DNA from: Blastobasis lacticolella
Taxonomy: Eukaryota > Arthropoda > Insecta > Lepidoptera > Blastobasidae
Reading direction: 5' to 3'
NCBI GenBank assembly: GCA_905147135.1
Contig: LR990048.1
Span: forward strand, 1,410,563-1,474,562
Length of the DNA stretch: 64,000 bases
This document shows, piece by piece, positions 1 through 31,005 of this stretch. The translations under genes were made by a program, and so were the position numbers. The notes under the pieces are model-generated. The model did no database searches. It saw only the letters and a list, made by a program, of their open reading frames with translations, and was not told the DNA's origin. How positions within the stretch are numbered: the first letter of the stretch is position 1; each line of letters begins with the position of its first letter.

Positions 1-375
1 ATATTCGCCGAAGACATCGAAATGATCCTTGGTTTGGCGTTGTTCTATGGCAGATTGCACCTCCCTCAACATGGTCATCGCTATTGCTTTTTTAACGCTC
101 CTCCGTTCACCGTATGTTGGTTCTGGTTCGGGCGGTGGTGGTGAAGGTAGCTTCCTTTTTGGTGATGATGGTAGCTTCCTTTTTGGTGGCGGTGAGTGTA
201 GCCTTAGGCTTTCGCGCTTCGGTGGCACATCGTCGGGTCCCGCGAACGGGCGTGGCGGTAGCGAGCTCAATTCATCGTCGTCATTGCGTGCCTGGAAATA
301 ATTATTCTTCGATCTTATAAACTTCATTTTCTCACATTCAGTGTGTTCTTGTGCATGCCAGTTGAATCGCATCAT
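1..375 (-). CDS. Partial open frame running off the left edge, possibly MADF/BESS-type or transposon-derived
   Basis: Reading minus from an ATG pair at 375/372, the frame stays open to base 1 (about 125 codons); without requiring an ATG it is open from an upstream stop near 458. The predicted chain starts MMRFNWHAQ, has an acidic stretch (NDDDELSS), then a proline/lysine-rich linker containing two KRKLPS repeats (about residues 65-80). It ends in a helical segment (SVKKAIAMTMLREVQSAIEQ) followed by DHFDVFGEY at the edge. The DxFDxFGEYV ending resembles the C-terminal part of insect MADF/BESS-like DNA-binding proteins and transposon accessory proteins; this is recalled resemblance only. It lies downstream of USP7 exon 11 on the same strand, so it is either nested in a USP7 intron or a separate gene. 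It does not match USP7, whose next segment should be a Lys/Arg/Glu-rich helix leading into ubiquitin-like domains. Start and function are uncertain. Confidence 0.35.
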   Translation of the reverse strand, partial: MMRFNWHAQEHTECEKMKFIRSKNNYFQARNDDDELSSLPPRPFAGPDDVPPKRESLRLHSPPPKRKLPSSPKRKLPSPPPPEPEPTYGERRSVKKAIAMTMLREVQSAIEQRQTKDHFDVFGEY

Positions 376-967
376 AGTTCTAGAGTTTGCCACTTTGACC
401 ACTCCACTCTGGTTCTGTTCTCGTTTCCACAAAAAGAAATACGCGGTCCAAAGGTTTTAAAGTTGTTAGTAATTAGTATTAAACAGAAATTGCAATAAAT
501 TAACAATACTTGTCTAAAACACTACTGTATTTTTTTCGTAGGTGAGAATGCTGTCTATATCTATGTAATTGACCTGGACGACGGTGGCCGCTTTCCGTCA
601 GGTGGGGCCATCCATCCGTATGCCTCCCTAGGCAACAAAAAAAATGTACCTATGTTCGCAAGTTAAACACGCATTAATTTATACTTGTATGAATACTTGC
701 TGGCTACAAAGCGGGAACAAAAACTGTTTTTTATTAATTAATTGACAGGTAGTCTAGTCTACACGTTTAGTTTGTTTATCGTCTCTTGGTGAAAACGAGG
801 AATAACACGGTCGACTTTCCCTATAACGATTAAATGACAGTACGTCCTAAGCCATAGCGCTATTTTGATTATACGACATTCTCAAAGCATTTTCTTGGCC
901 TGACAGTACAGTCAGCCGCAGAGTTACCGCTCTATCCGAAAGATCAAGCATAACAGCTATAGCTCAC
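376..967. other. Non-coding stretch, probably USP7 intron
   Basis: AT-rich sequence between the edge frame and USP7 exon 11. A degenerate repeat tail with a ...GGTGGGGCCATCC... segment occurs near 590-640. No further gene seen. Confidence 0.5.
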
Positions 968-20826
<19,859 letters not shown>

Positions 20827-20963
20827 GTTAGCCGGGCGCGCCACGGAGGACTCTCGCCCACAACTCTTCGAAATTTCCTACACAGACCAACCAAACTCAA
20901 CATTCGAACGAGACACGGTCATTGCACAACATCTGATCGTCGAATTAGCGCACTGCACCCACC

Positions 20964-21145
20964 TTTAACGCCACGGGATCGCTCCCTTTGGACCTGCTGA
21001 AGATCCGTTGAACGAACTTCAGCGAACCTTTCTCATCGACACGAACGCTCTGCGCCCCCGGATTCTTATTTTTCTTGGAAAACAAGGTGTTAATTTTCGA
21101 AGAGTGTTTACTTGCGGCGCGGCCGATGTCTGCAAATTTCAACAC
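20964..21145 (-). CDS. Candidate alternative first coding exon of USP7
   Basis: Open frame MLKFADIGRAASKHSSKINT ... SKGSDPVALK ending at a good donor, AAG|GTGGGT, in phase 0. Splicing to the internal acceptor in exon 1 (CAG|GTG GAA GAA) would keep the USP7 frame and give VALK-VEEMETQD. It is basic and Ser/Lys-rich, with no known domain recognised. It could be a 5' exon of a USP7 isoform, an unrelated small gene, or chance; no transcript evidence is available here. Confidence 0.35.
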
Positions 21146-22278
21146 AAGGGCCCGATGGGAGTTGGGTACGCTAATAGCACATTCCTATACATAAGCACAT
21201 TGCCTGCACAGCACTACTTCATTAGGTTTCCGCGCTGCAACGTATAAAAATTCACTAACGTAACCGGGAGAAGAGTTATTCGCGAAAATAAACAAAATGG
21301 TGGATGATAATTTAATTTCTGGCTTCGGATGTGTGGCCCGGTTTGATCGACGAATGCACCATTTTATATTTTATTCATTCTCTCGCATTCACCGTAGTGA
21401 TTTCAAGAAAAACATGTTTTTCATTCGTTTTGTTTATGGTATTTAAGAATCGATTATTAGGGCTGCGCCATACTAGCCGTTTTTATCTGTTCCGGTACGA
21501 ATATAATGAAAACGGAAGGTGTAAATTCAATGTTTAAAAAATATATATTGCACCACACTACTACGACATATATTGTACCAGCTTTCTTCCTTGTTATTCT
21601 GACCGGTCATCAGTTCCATTAAGAATGGCCAGTAAAAAGCTGGTGTGAAAGAGACGGAGAGGATCCGTTACGAAGAAAGAGGTGTAGTTTACATCGTTTT
21701 GTCGTATATTACGCCACACAGCCCGTTTCGATCCGTTTTCATTTGTTGCGATTGCAGCGGAACCCTTCATCTATAGTTTGAGATGAAATTAATGATCAAA
21801 AATGTAAACACACAACTGTCAATGTCAAAGAGACCATCCAGGGTTATAAAACCTTTTTTATCGAATGTATTTATTTACAAGTGTGCTTTACAATGGCTGG
21901 TAAACTTTCGAAAACAAAGGCAAATAATTTAGCCCCATTCATTCAATTTATTTGAAACGTAATAAGTAACTTGGAAACTATTAGTCCTAGAATACTAGTT
22001 AGAAAATTTCAATATTAGAAATAAGTGGCCGCTATTTTGAATCTGGTATTATTTTATGTATTTTTTTTTTAGAAAAGCAGTATATTCTATCTCTCACTTA
22101 CCAAGCCTTTGCAATAATGTACCGTAACAACTAACCAAATGTTTAGAATTTCTCACCATTACCAGTGGCATAAATGAAAACTACCCATAATTCTGTATAA
22201 ACATATAAACAATTTAGTTAATTCCAAATCGCTATTGAATAAAATTACATTTCAGAATACCTCGACCTTCCTCACGTA
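21146..22278. promoter_or_regulatory. Probable USP7 promoter side of the USP7-INTS13 spacer
   Basis: Located just upstream of the USP7 5' exons on the minus strand. No TATA box is convincing. An imperfect inverted repeat (ACCAGCTTTC/AAAGCTGGT) lies at 21578-21650. The assignment rests on position alone. Confidence 0.3.
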
Positions 22279-22537
22279 GGTAGAGCTCGTCTAATTTAAA
22301 ATGACGCGCCCCACTATCGCATTTACGCACACAAGCAAGTTTAAAATATGGACGCAATACATATACAAATGCCGTTCTAATTGGTCATTCAGTTGCCGGT
22401 AAGATTCAAACGTCGGAGCACGCGTCGTTCATTGGCTCCCACACAGATGAAGTGTCGTTATTAATATTTGCACTCACACATCGAAATCAACTAACTAAGT
22501 AGTGAGGCGCGTCATCTTAGACTAGACGAGCTCTACC
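22279..22537. mobile_element. MITE with 31-bp terminal inverted repeats
   Basis: The left end is GTAGAGCTCGTCTAATTTAA then AATGACGCGCC; the right end is its reverse complement with about four mismatches. Length about 258 bp. The internal part is not coding. Confidence 0.85.
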
Positions 22538-24269
22538 ATTGTTACTTTTCATATTCCACCCTTTCGAACAGATTATGCAAAAAATACTTCCTTAAGACGT
22601 TTTTGTGATTATTATAATAAATGTTTAAGCAGTGTCGACATTTTCGCGGTGAGGATATCTCTTTATAGAAAGAGAGTTCACGAATTATTGTTATAAGCAT
22701 ACATCTTGAATAGCAATCAGCATAAGCAACCGGCGCCTAAACATGATCTTGTTGGGTACTTTTGCGCAGATTAATATTAATCATTTTATCAAATTCAATA
22801 TTTCTTACGCTTTATAACTTCTGTAAGCACGATAAAATTATGGAATTGTACGTTTATTGATATGTTTTGTTTATGTGTAGTACTTGTGTAGGGTGAGATG
22901 TCAACCACTGAACCAATAGTACACAGTTGGTGGCTAACGCTTGGTATCTAAAAAACGCAACGCAAGATCGTGCAGTAAGCGACGACTTACTAAGCGTGAT
23001 CGTACTTGGTTTTTACCGCGCTTCCTGCTTCCCAGTCAGCAGCGAGCTCCAGCGCAGAAAGCCCGCGAACTTTGTGATATTTAGTACAAAAATTCAGAAA
23101 AACCCTAAGTAGTAATTTTCAGTTATTAACTTAATCTTTTTAAAGTAATGTTTTTGTATTTCTGTACTGAACTTCTTTGCATTGTTTAGTCGTACATTCA
23201 TAACTCTAACTATAATATAAATTTTTTTTGTTTGTTATTAAGTTAGTAGAGGTGCGTGTGGTACATAGTGACCCACCACACCGGCACGAACAGTGAGCCA
23301 CCGGTCCACTGCATTTAACCTCAAGATTCTGGATTTCTTAATTATTTTGCATTAAACATCTATATAAATCAGCAACTGGTTATTTCTTTTAGAGTTCTCG
23401 AACAAAAAATGCGGGTAGGCAGTATCAGGCTACTGCCGTCAGTCTTCGTAAATACGCACATGAATTGGCTACTCGGCGCATCTTGGTTCGCGTGGTCTCA
23501 ATTTCATGAATTCTACCTTTACCTCACTCCTGCACGTACTCTACTCTACCCTTATGAGTGTTCTAACCGTACCCTACCCGTACCCAACCCCCTCATTCCA
23601 CTAAAGTCAACTGAAAAGCTCCACCAGTGGATCGAATCACTACCTTCCCTTACCATTTTCTAGATCGATTTTTATATAGAACCCCTACCTTACAAACCAC
23701 GACTGTCAATAGATGCGTAAATAGATCTCAAGTGTAGCTAGTTGATTCTTTTTTTTATACAACTTTAAAACATATCATCAATGACTGAAATTAAAAAATA
23801 GGTTAAGTTATGTTGTTATTGATTTATGTTGATTTATAGTCTTCACAGCTATTTTGGTAAATAAAACTAATTGCTTACACATTTATAAAGAACGTTTTAT
23901 TATCTAACTTCTCTAATATGCTTATAAGTACAAAGAGGACACATTCATAATAGTGATCTCACTCGTCAGGCTCACTGTTACTTCCCGGTTCGCTGTAGAC
24001 CAACCCCCTGGTTCAATGTGTCCGAAGAGGTGGACACAATGAGTCATTTCTCATCTTTTTAAAAGAGACAGTCTAAAATTTTCCTGACCACCAGCCGGCA
24101 TAATGAGAGTTGTAACGGATAAAGCTTATAAAACGTAAAATCCTCTCGTAATTATTTAAATTCTTTAGCTAGCCAATTTTTTTTGTATTAATGTTTAAAA
24201 TATTACTAATTTGCTATGAAATGAACGCATTTTTGGCATGAAATTATGAACACACCCGAAAAAAGCTAT
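22538..24269. other. Intergenic, no gene seen
   Basis: AT-rich sequence; short open frames here lack any recognisable domain. Confidence 0.5.
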
Positions 24270-24274
24270 GGATG

Positions 24275-24835
24275 CTCAAACTTATCTGACCCGATGGCCA
24301 AAACTAGAACCAAGTGTCGCCATTTAGAAATGTCATGTCAATGCCATTAACAGCGACGCTGTCACTGGATAAGATTAAGTTTGTGGCACTGCATAGACAC
24401 ACAGGTAAAAAAATCCTAGGTTTGGACATTGACAATGACAGGCATGTCATTGTCTTTGTCATACACTGCCACTAATGACGAATGAAACTCCATACTTCGT
24501 TAGGAAGACCTGCCCTGTGGTTGTGATTTCTATGGCGATGATAGGCTGTGAGCGAGTTAATTAGCCATAATAATATGTATTATGATGCTGGGGATTTCTA
24601 CTTATTATTTTAGTTTCTTTTTGGCCACATTCGTCGGCCATTTTATGTATCAAAAGGTGTGTGTCACGCATTGTACGCATTTTTGCCGTTGTGCCCCTTA
24701 AAAGGAGTTTTATTACAGAGCCATAAACTTGTCAGACCATGTGACAGCGTCGCTGTTGTTGGCATTGGCATGACATTTCAAAATGACGAGATTTAATTCC
24801 AGTTTTGGCCATTGTGTCAGATAAGTTTTTATTAT
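24275..24835. repeat. Pair of inverted MITE-like copies, CAAACTTATCTGACC family
   Basis: 24275-24390 (+): CTCAAACTTATCTGACCCGA, AGCGACGCTGTCAC, TTAAGTTTGTGGCAC. 24718-24835 (-): reverse of the same blocks (CATAAACTTGTCAGACC, GACAGCGTCGCTG). Further copies lie at 41640-41765 and 47365-47485. Confidence 0.75.
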
Positions 24836-24837
24836 GT

Positions 24838-24960
24838 AGTAAAAACCAAGGTTAAGCAATGCTAGTAATTCAAGGGAGCTGGATGGGTGACTATTTCGTA
24901 TTTGAAGGTAGTCAAACGTTAGCACCGCAACGAGTTGGAAACTCGTTGTGTGCCCCCTAA
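24838..24960 (+). repeat. Possible 5S rRNA-like retroelement fragment
   Basis: GGTTAAGCAATGC and GAGCTGGATGGGTGACT resemble the internal control region of 5S rRNA (GTTAAGCAAC..., TTGGATGGGTGACC). The rest does not fold as 5S, so at best this is a SINE fragment. Confidence 0.3.
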
Positions 24961-25414
24961 TACCGTTGGCGAAGCTAGGACGACCGAGATGTTGTACATA
25001 CCATGAAATGTTGTACATTCTAAGGAAATCTAGTTCTTGTGCACATCCGTGGGCTATTTTATGAAACATCAAAAGGTATGTCACGCGTCACGCCGCATTA
25101 CCAGTGTTTTCTCAAAGCGATTGCATTACACGTATTATTGAACATAATGCCTTTTGAAAGGAGTTTTTTCTTTCCTCATTGATTTCTCTTCGCTATGACG
25201 AAAAAAACTTCTTACTCCGGGCGTAAAAAGAGTTTCTTCTTTCATCGTTTACTCTATGGCTTGTTCCAGTGTTGCATAAGTGTCTACACGGGTCTTCTTC
25301 TTCCAATATTTGCGGGGGAGAGGTTTGCGGGCGTTTGAGATTTACTCTCTTGCCCGGGCTGCTTCTCGGTCAGGACACAACCTGGCCGGTCATTGGGCGA
25401 GGAGCCGTTGTGGC

Positions 25415-28110
25415 TCACTCCAGGTGTTGTGGTACATCATCGCTCCCCAGGGGCATCTCGAGCTCCCACAGGATCCGGATGCCTTCGTCTAGGACCGGGC
25501 TTGCGTCTGCTCCCCTTTCGAGTGCGATGCGGAGCCCCACGCAGATTTCTCTGACGGCGTTGATGATAGCTCGGAAGCGGTGCGATCGCATCTAGCACAC
25601 GCTTCGGTCGGTGGTCTTCTTGGTGATGGTGGGCTGGCTTCTCTACGCGCGGGCGCTGCGGCGCAATCGCGCCCTACGTCTTGCGTCGGAGCGTCCGCGG
25701 CGGGCTTGGCCGTATTCAGTTGGCCGCGCTGTGATAGAGCGGCGGGGCGAGGGGGCGGGGGGGGCGGCCGTCCGCGCTCGAGGCGCGGCTAGCGCCACGG
25801 TGCGTAGTGCGGGCGGTCGCACGCTGTTCGGCGTTGCGAGCGGTCGCTGCGGGCGTTGGTAAGCCGCGGCGCCGGTTTCTCCCTCCTCGGCGGCGCGTCG
25901 CTCTCGTGGGGACGGCGTCGCGGGTCGGGACCGAGTTCGCTGGCGGCTGCAGTGTAGCGTAGGTCTTCGAGGGTTGCGGGGGAGGCGTCGCTACTACCCA
26001 TCCGGGGAGCGGCGGCGGCATCGGCTTGCCTCGCCGTCTGGCCTCGCGGCGCAGTCGGGGGCAGCGGCGATCGTTCGCCGTGTGCTCTCCTCTGCAGTTC
26101 GCGCAGGTCGGCGGCTGTTCTCGGGGCCTCGTGCACTCGGCGGCGGCGTGCTCGAGCCCGCAGCGCACACAGCGCGCGGCTCGAAAGCATGTCTTCGACG
26201 AGTGCCCGAAGCCTTGGCAGCGGTGGCACTGTGCGGGCCCCTGGCGCCCGCGCCACCCCTCAATCGTGACGCCGGGCATGCACAGGAGCTCGGTGATGGT
26301 GTATACGCGACCTAAGTCCTGAAGACCGGTGCCTGAGCTGTGCGAAGATAAGGCAGCCAGATCTGCCGTTCTTCGCAGCGATGTTGCGGCTGTGCACAAG
26401 CTCGTAGCCGTACTTGCGGAGGTCTTCGGCCAGCAGGTCTGCTGGCGTGTCTCGGGGCAGTCCTCGGATTGCTACCTTGGCGGGCAGTTCGCTTGCAGGA
26501 GTGTAACAGACGAACTGCACACCAGGGTCCTCTCGGCGGGCGTCAATTAAATACCGCTGTATCGCGCGGAACTCGTCGGCTCCGCGTGGTAGGAAGCGGA
26601 CTCCGGTCTTGTACGCCCTCGCGTGGGGCGCGTGGCCTAGTCGCTCCTTAATCTGCGCGAGATGGTTGGTCCAGTTCGGCAGATTTTCCACCACGATTGG
26701 TGGGTAGGCGCTTCTAGGGGGCTTCTGGTCCGATTCTTCGGGCTGTGGTGGCTTAGTGGGCTGCTGCGGGGGTGTAGCGCGGCGCGCGGGCGGCGGGGAT
26801 GCCGCCAGTTCGGCGTAGCTACGGCGGACTTCAGTGTAGCGCGTCGAGTCCATCGTCGGATTAAATTCCATCGATGGATAGTCGACGCTGCTGTAGAGTG
26901 AGTGCGGCGGCGGGTGGACGCGCGACGTCGAAGGCGTCGGAGTGGCCTCGGGGCATGGCCTCTTGGCGTTCTCGACGGCGCTCTCGTCGAAGCTGTCCGG
27001 TCGCGGGCGCGTCGCTGTTGGCGGGCGTCCCATCTGCGACCAACTTAAGTTGGTGGACGGGGCGGCTTGTAGTGGGCTGGTGGTGGCTGCAGGCGTCGTG
27101 GCGGGCGTTGTATAGGCAACGGAGGCGGGCGACGCGGGCGGGGGCGCATTTGTGGTCGCCTGCGCGGGCGCTCTAGCAGCCGCATGGGCGGCGCGAGTGG
27201 GTAACGCGGCGGGCGCGACGGAATGCGGTGGTACCCCTGCGGCTTGGGCGCGGGGGGTGGGGGGCGCGGCGCGGATAGGCTGCTCGGCGCTTGTTGTGTG
27301 CGTCGCGACGCGAATAGTCGGCGTCGCGAAGCGAGTAGGCTGCGTCGTTGCGGTGGCTAAAGGCGCGGCGCGGGTATGCGGCTCGGCGCTGGTAGCGGGC
27401 GTCGCGGTGCGGATAGTGGGCGTCGCGACGTGGGTCGGTTGAGTAGTGGCCACGGGCGAGGCGCAAGTAGGCGTCTCGGCGCACGTGGTCGTCGACAGGG
27501 CGAAGATATATTGCGCGGACGATTCTTCGAGCGTCGCGGCGCTTGTGCTCGGCGTCACGGCGCGGGTGGTCTTCACTGCTATAGGCGCGGCGCGGGTAGG
27601 CTGCTCGGCGCTTTTAGGTGGCGTCGCGGCGCAAATAGTGCGCGTCGCGGCGCGGGAGGTCTGCGTAGTTGTAGGCGCGGCGCGGGCGGGCGTCTCGGCG
27701 CTTATAGGTGGCGTCGCGGCGCGGATAGTACGCGTCGCGGCGCGGGAGGTCTGCGAAGCTATAGGCGCGGCGTGGTTAGGCGTCCCGGCGCTTATAGATG
27801 GCGTCGCGGCGCGGATAGTACGCCTCGCGGCGCGAATGGGCTGCGGTATAGCGGAGGCTTGCGGGGGTCGGGCCGGTCGATCGGCCGTCACCACGTAGCT
27901 CTTCCGGCGGCTGTTTTGTCGAGGCTGTCGCGGCAGGAGCGGCGACTGCATCAGCGGCGGCGAGCCGGGACTTGCGGTGGGCTTGGGTCTTCGTCCCTCT
28001 TCCATAGCGGACCGTGGTTTCGGCGCGCACGCGGACTCGCAGGCTCGGAAGCGGCGAGGGGAGCAGGCTTCGTCGGCAGCAGCGGCGGATGGACACCACC
28101 GTTTATGCAC
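25415..28110 (-). pseudogene. Broken ORF1 (gag) of a Jockey-type retroelement without ORF2
   Basis: Minus-strand reading begins at an ATG at 28110 (616 codons in the first frame), passes through a long Ala/Thr/Pro-rich region (residues about 60-390), a PRE_C2HC-like segment (PPIVVENLPNWTNHLAQIKE, then VRFLPRGADEFRAIQRYL and VAIRGLPRDTPADLLAEDLR), and then needs a frameshift near 26330-26345 to continue into CMPGVTIEGWRG and the CCHC zinc knuckles CHRCQGFGHSSKTC, CVRCGLEHAAAEC and CANCRGEHTANDRRC (25716-26399 frame). At least one more frame change or stop at 25600-25710 precedes the terminal helical segment FRAIINAVREICVGLRIALE ending at TGA 25415. Nucleic-acid-binding Gag of the retroelement particle. 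No endonuclease or reverse transcriptase follows, and no poly(A) tail is visible at the ORF1 end. GC content is far above the surroundings. Confidence 0.85.
27250..27850 (-). repeat. 90-bp (30-codon) tandem repeats inside the gag frame
   Basis: GGCGTCGCGGCGC recurs at about 27620, 27710 and 27800, exactly 90 bp apart, with more diverged units to about 27250. The period is a multiple of three, so the encoded motif (RAATxTIRAATPPISAE-like) repeats in frame. Confidence 0.85.
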
Positions 28111-28929
28111 GGGGCATGAGGGTGGTGACCAGGAGAAAGGCGGCGCGAAGCGAGTCGGTTGAGGGCGGTAGGTAGTTACCGGGCGGTAGGCGTACTCGCT
28201 GTCGGGGCATAAGTGTCGCGTGAGTGTTGCAGTTTTGCTAAAAATATTTAGTTTTCAAAAAATAATTGTGAAGAATTGGCTAGACTTAGATTTCTTTTTT
28301 CAACTGATACGCGTTCCGTATTTTACATATTTCCGTTTTTCATTCATTTTGTACCGGCTGGATCTTAGTGAACACCTTGTATGAACCGATGGACCGTATC
28401 CTTTGCATTATCATTTTTTCTCTAACTCTTTTTCTATAAACTTATATGCAAAGTGAGATCAGATATATTACGCAATCACTGGATTGAAAACCATTTCATT
28501 ATATTGAAAGACTTATGATTTATGATTGTTTAACTTTTTTGTTTGTCACTGTTCGACACTACACCCTACTGTTTTCCTCAATAAATAAATAATATATATT
28601 TTATTGAAGCAGCATAAATACGAAACAAAAAATCATTGTTCCCTATTTAATTCAGTAAAATATTTTTAAATATTCATATGATTTTAAATAATCCACCCGT
28701 TGGATAATTTTTTTATAGTGGCAATCCATTTGTTTACATTTTTAATCTTGTATTATAGTGGAGGTCCTATTGGTCAGAACCTCAAAAAAATTTATAGAGC
28801 TTTGGGCTTCACCACATTTATTCCTTAAGTAATTCTAAGCATTTGTAGCGTGGGCCTCACGAAAAAAAATGCTGCCAGGGGCGAGGGGGGTATAAAGGAC
28901 CCCTCCGCCCACCATATTTAAAAAAAAAC
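28111..28929. other. Intergenic, no gene seen
   Basis: GC-rich flank of the gag element to about 28220, then AT-rich sequence. Confidence 0.5.
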
Positions 28930-29702
28930 TGTATTTTTCCCGCTGGCTAGCACTTCCTTAGACATGTTTACCCTAGTCTCAAGATCCTGTCTAAGCCAGT
29001 TCGCAAGTGCAATATCATCAGCGTAATCCATGAGTCATAGAAGCCTGTCCGGAATTTCAGCTGAGAGAACATCGAGCATTACGCAATAGAAGTAAAGACA
29101 ATGGACTGAACTCTGGTGAATACCTACGGCACTCGGGCAGAGACACGGCCTCAGGCCTCACGGCATACATGACCTGGATAATTCTAATGTTTGCCTCCGG
29201 CACAGCTTTGATACACTGTCAAATGCTCTTTCCAGATCAAGAAATGCAGAGCTTGATTTCTGGACGGTTCTCAGGGCAAATATTGAATCAAGTGCCACAG
29301 ATTGGCCTAAACCTGAATTGGCAAGGAGCATTCCTGGCAAACCTATATGGTCTTTAATGCGTTCGAGAACTTTGTATAGCTGATAAGTTGTATAGTTGCC
29401 GATCTCCTAGTGCAAACATCTAGCGTATCTGATTTGAAAACCGTAACTTTTCCTCCCAACACATCTTTATCCGGAGAGGAGTTAGTTCGCTGCGATTTCA
29501 TGGCACATGCCTTTTTGTCCCTGACTGCTTTCTGCACCCCACGATTCCAGCACCCCGTGCCTTTGTCAATTCTTTGACCGCCTCTAACACATCGAAATGA
29601 AGTTCGTTTGAATTTGAGTGGATTTGTGGAAATTGCGCTAGAGCTGAGAGAGACAGTGGTTTTAGCCTTTGCGCTCCAATGGAGACATTCGGCTGCCTCC
29701 AT
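28930..29702 (-). pseudogene. Fossil RTE-like reverse transcriptase
   Basis: Three minus-strand pieces are in the order of a non-LTR ORF2. The linker WNRGVQKAVRDKKACAMKSQ is in 29343-29702. FLDLERAFDSVS, the first metal-binding block, is in 29158-29340. YADDIALANWLRQDLETRVN, the active site, is at about 28935-29025. Frames are separated by stops and shifts, so it is inactive. The linker wording suggests RTE-type; the clade is tentative. Confidence 0.75.
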
Positions 29703-30599
29703 AAACTCCTGGCTCTTGCTTTTTAAAGTCCACTACTTAATGACTTGCGGATTCAAAAGACGACACGTAAGGTTTTGCAATAGGCTGCCTACTACTTACC
29801 TACCAGCAAGTCCATGACAAGGACTCGGTGCTATGTGTTAGGAGGCACTACCCTTGGATCACTACCATAGGAAGTCGTTTCTCTTGTTGGTGGAAGTATT
29901 TAAAAAATCATTTGTATCCATTATAGATCTGACTTGCCAGATATCGCAAGTGTGTGCCCGTAACTTAGCGGTGTCTTCTGTTATGACTAGCTATTGTGCG
30001 ACAAAATTCGTAAAATTTCGAGCTCCCTGCCCTTGCTTATTTTTTAATTTAAATTAGTTTATTACATTTAGTTTATTCATTGGCGTATCTAGGGCTATTT
30101 TCCAGGGGGGGGTCTGGCCCCCAGAGGTAGCCAGGTCGACCCCCAACGTACAATCAGTGAGCTTAAAAAGCTTTATCTGGTAGCTGTAACGTAATGTAAT
30201 AGTTCAAATGTTTGAATAGTAAACTGCGGTACTTAAACTCTCACATTGATGTATCAAAAGTTTTATAGCCACAAGTTATAATAAGCTTTGTATCGCCGTA
30301 AGCAACGCGATAGATACGTATCGCGATGTCATCATCTTCAAATACCGGAACACGCCCATTGCCGAGCATAGGCCTCCCCCAGAGATCTCCACAAAGAGCG
30401 GTCCTGTGGCTTCAGCATCCATCTGGTCTACGATCTTTATCAAGTCGTCGGTCTACCATATTCACAATGGCTCGGGTTATGAAAGCCTGAGGTGATAATT
30501 GAATCAAGTAGGATGTCTGCACGTTTGTCACTGAGTAGTATAAAAAAGAATGACAATTTTGGTCTTAACAGCAATGGGTGATCCTCTCCAATAGTAATT
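29703..30599. other. Intergenic with repeat fragments
   Basis: About 30345-30460 carries a common dispersed fragment (CATTGCCGAGCATAGGCCTC...). No gene seen. Confidence 0.45.
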
Positions 30600-31005
30600 T
30601 AAGGAAATCAATGAATGAGTGACCTCAATGAGCTAGGTGAATGATAAGGAAAGTATCTGAAACTTATGAATGAGCGAGCGGAGCGCACTCGAAATTTTGA
30701 ACATTTTTATCCTAAAAGTTGGTGAATAAGCGAGCGTAACGAGCTCGACATTTTATACATTTTGGGTCTTAACAGAAAGGGGTGATCTTTACTAAAATAA
30801 CTAGGGAAATCAATGAATGAGCAAACGCAACGAGCCTGGTCAAGGGTAAGAAAAGGAACTGAAACCTATGAATGAGCGTGCGAAGCGAGCTCGAAATGTT
30901 TGATAGTTTGGGTCTTAAAAGCTGGGGTGACCAATGATTGAATAAGTGAGCGGAGCGAGCTCGAAATTTTTGACATTTCTGTTCTAAAAAGCTGGAGTAA
31001 ATAAT
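30600..31005 (+). repeat. Tandem repeat block with a two-level period
   Basis: The motif GAATGAGCGAGCGNAGCGAG followed by CTCGAAATTTT recurs at about 30612, 30667, 30723, 30811, 30870 and 30938. Sub-units are about 55-70 bp and the larger unit is about 200 bp (30612/30811, 30667/30870, 30723/30938), each followed by GGTCTTAAAAGCTGGGGTGA-like text. Confidence 0.8.

Noticed and set aside
25580..28162. Long plus-strand open frames (up to 247 codons) across the gag element
   Set aside because: They are shadows of the GC-rich minus-strand gag frame; they encode Arg/Gly/Ala strings without domains.
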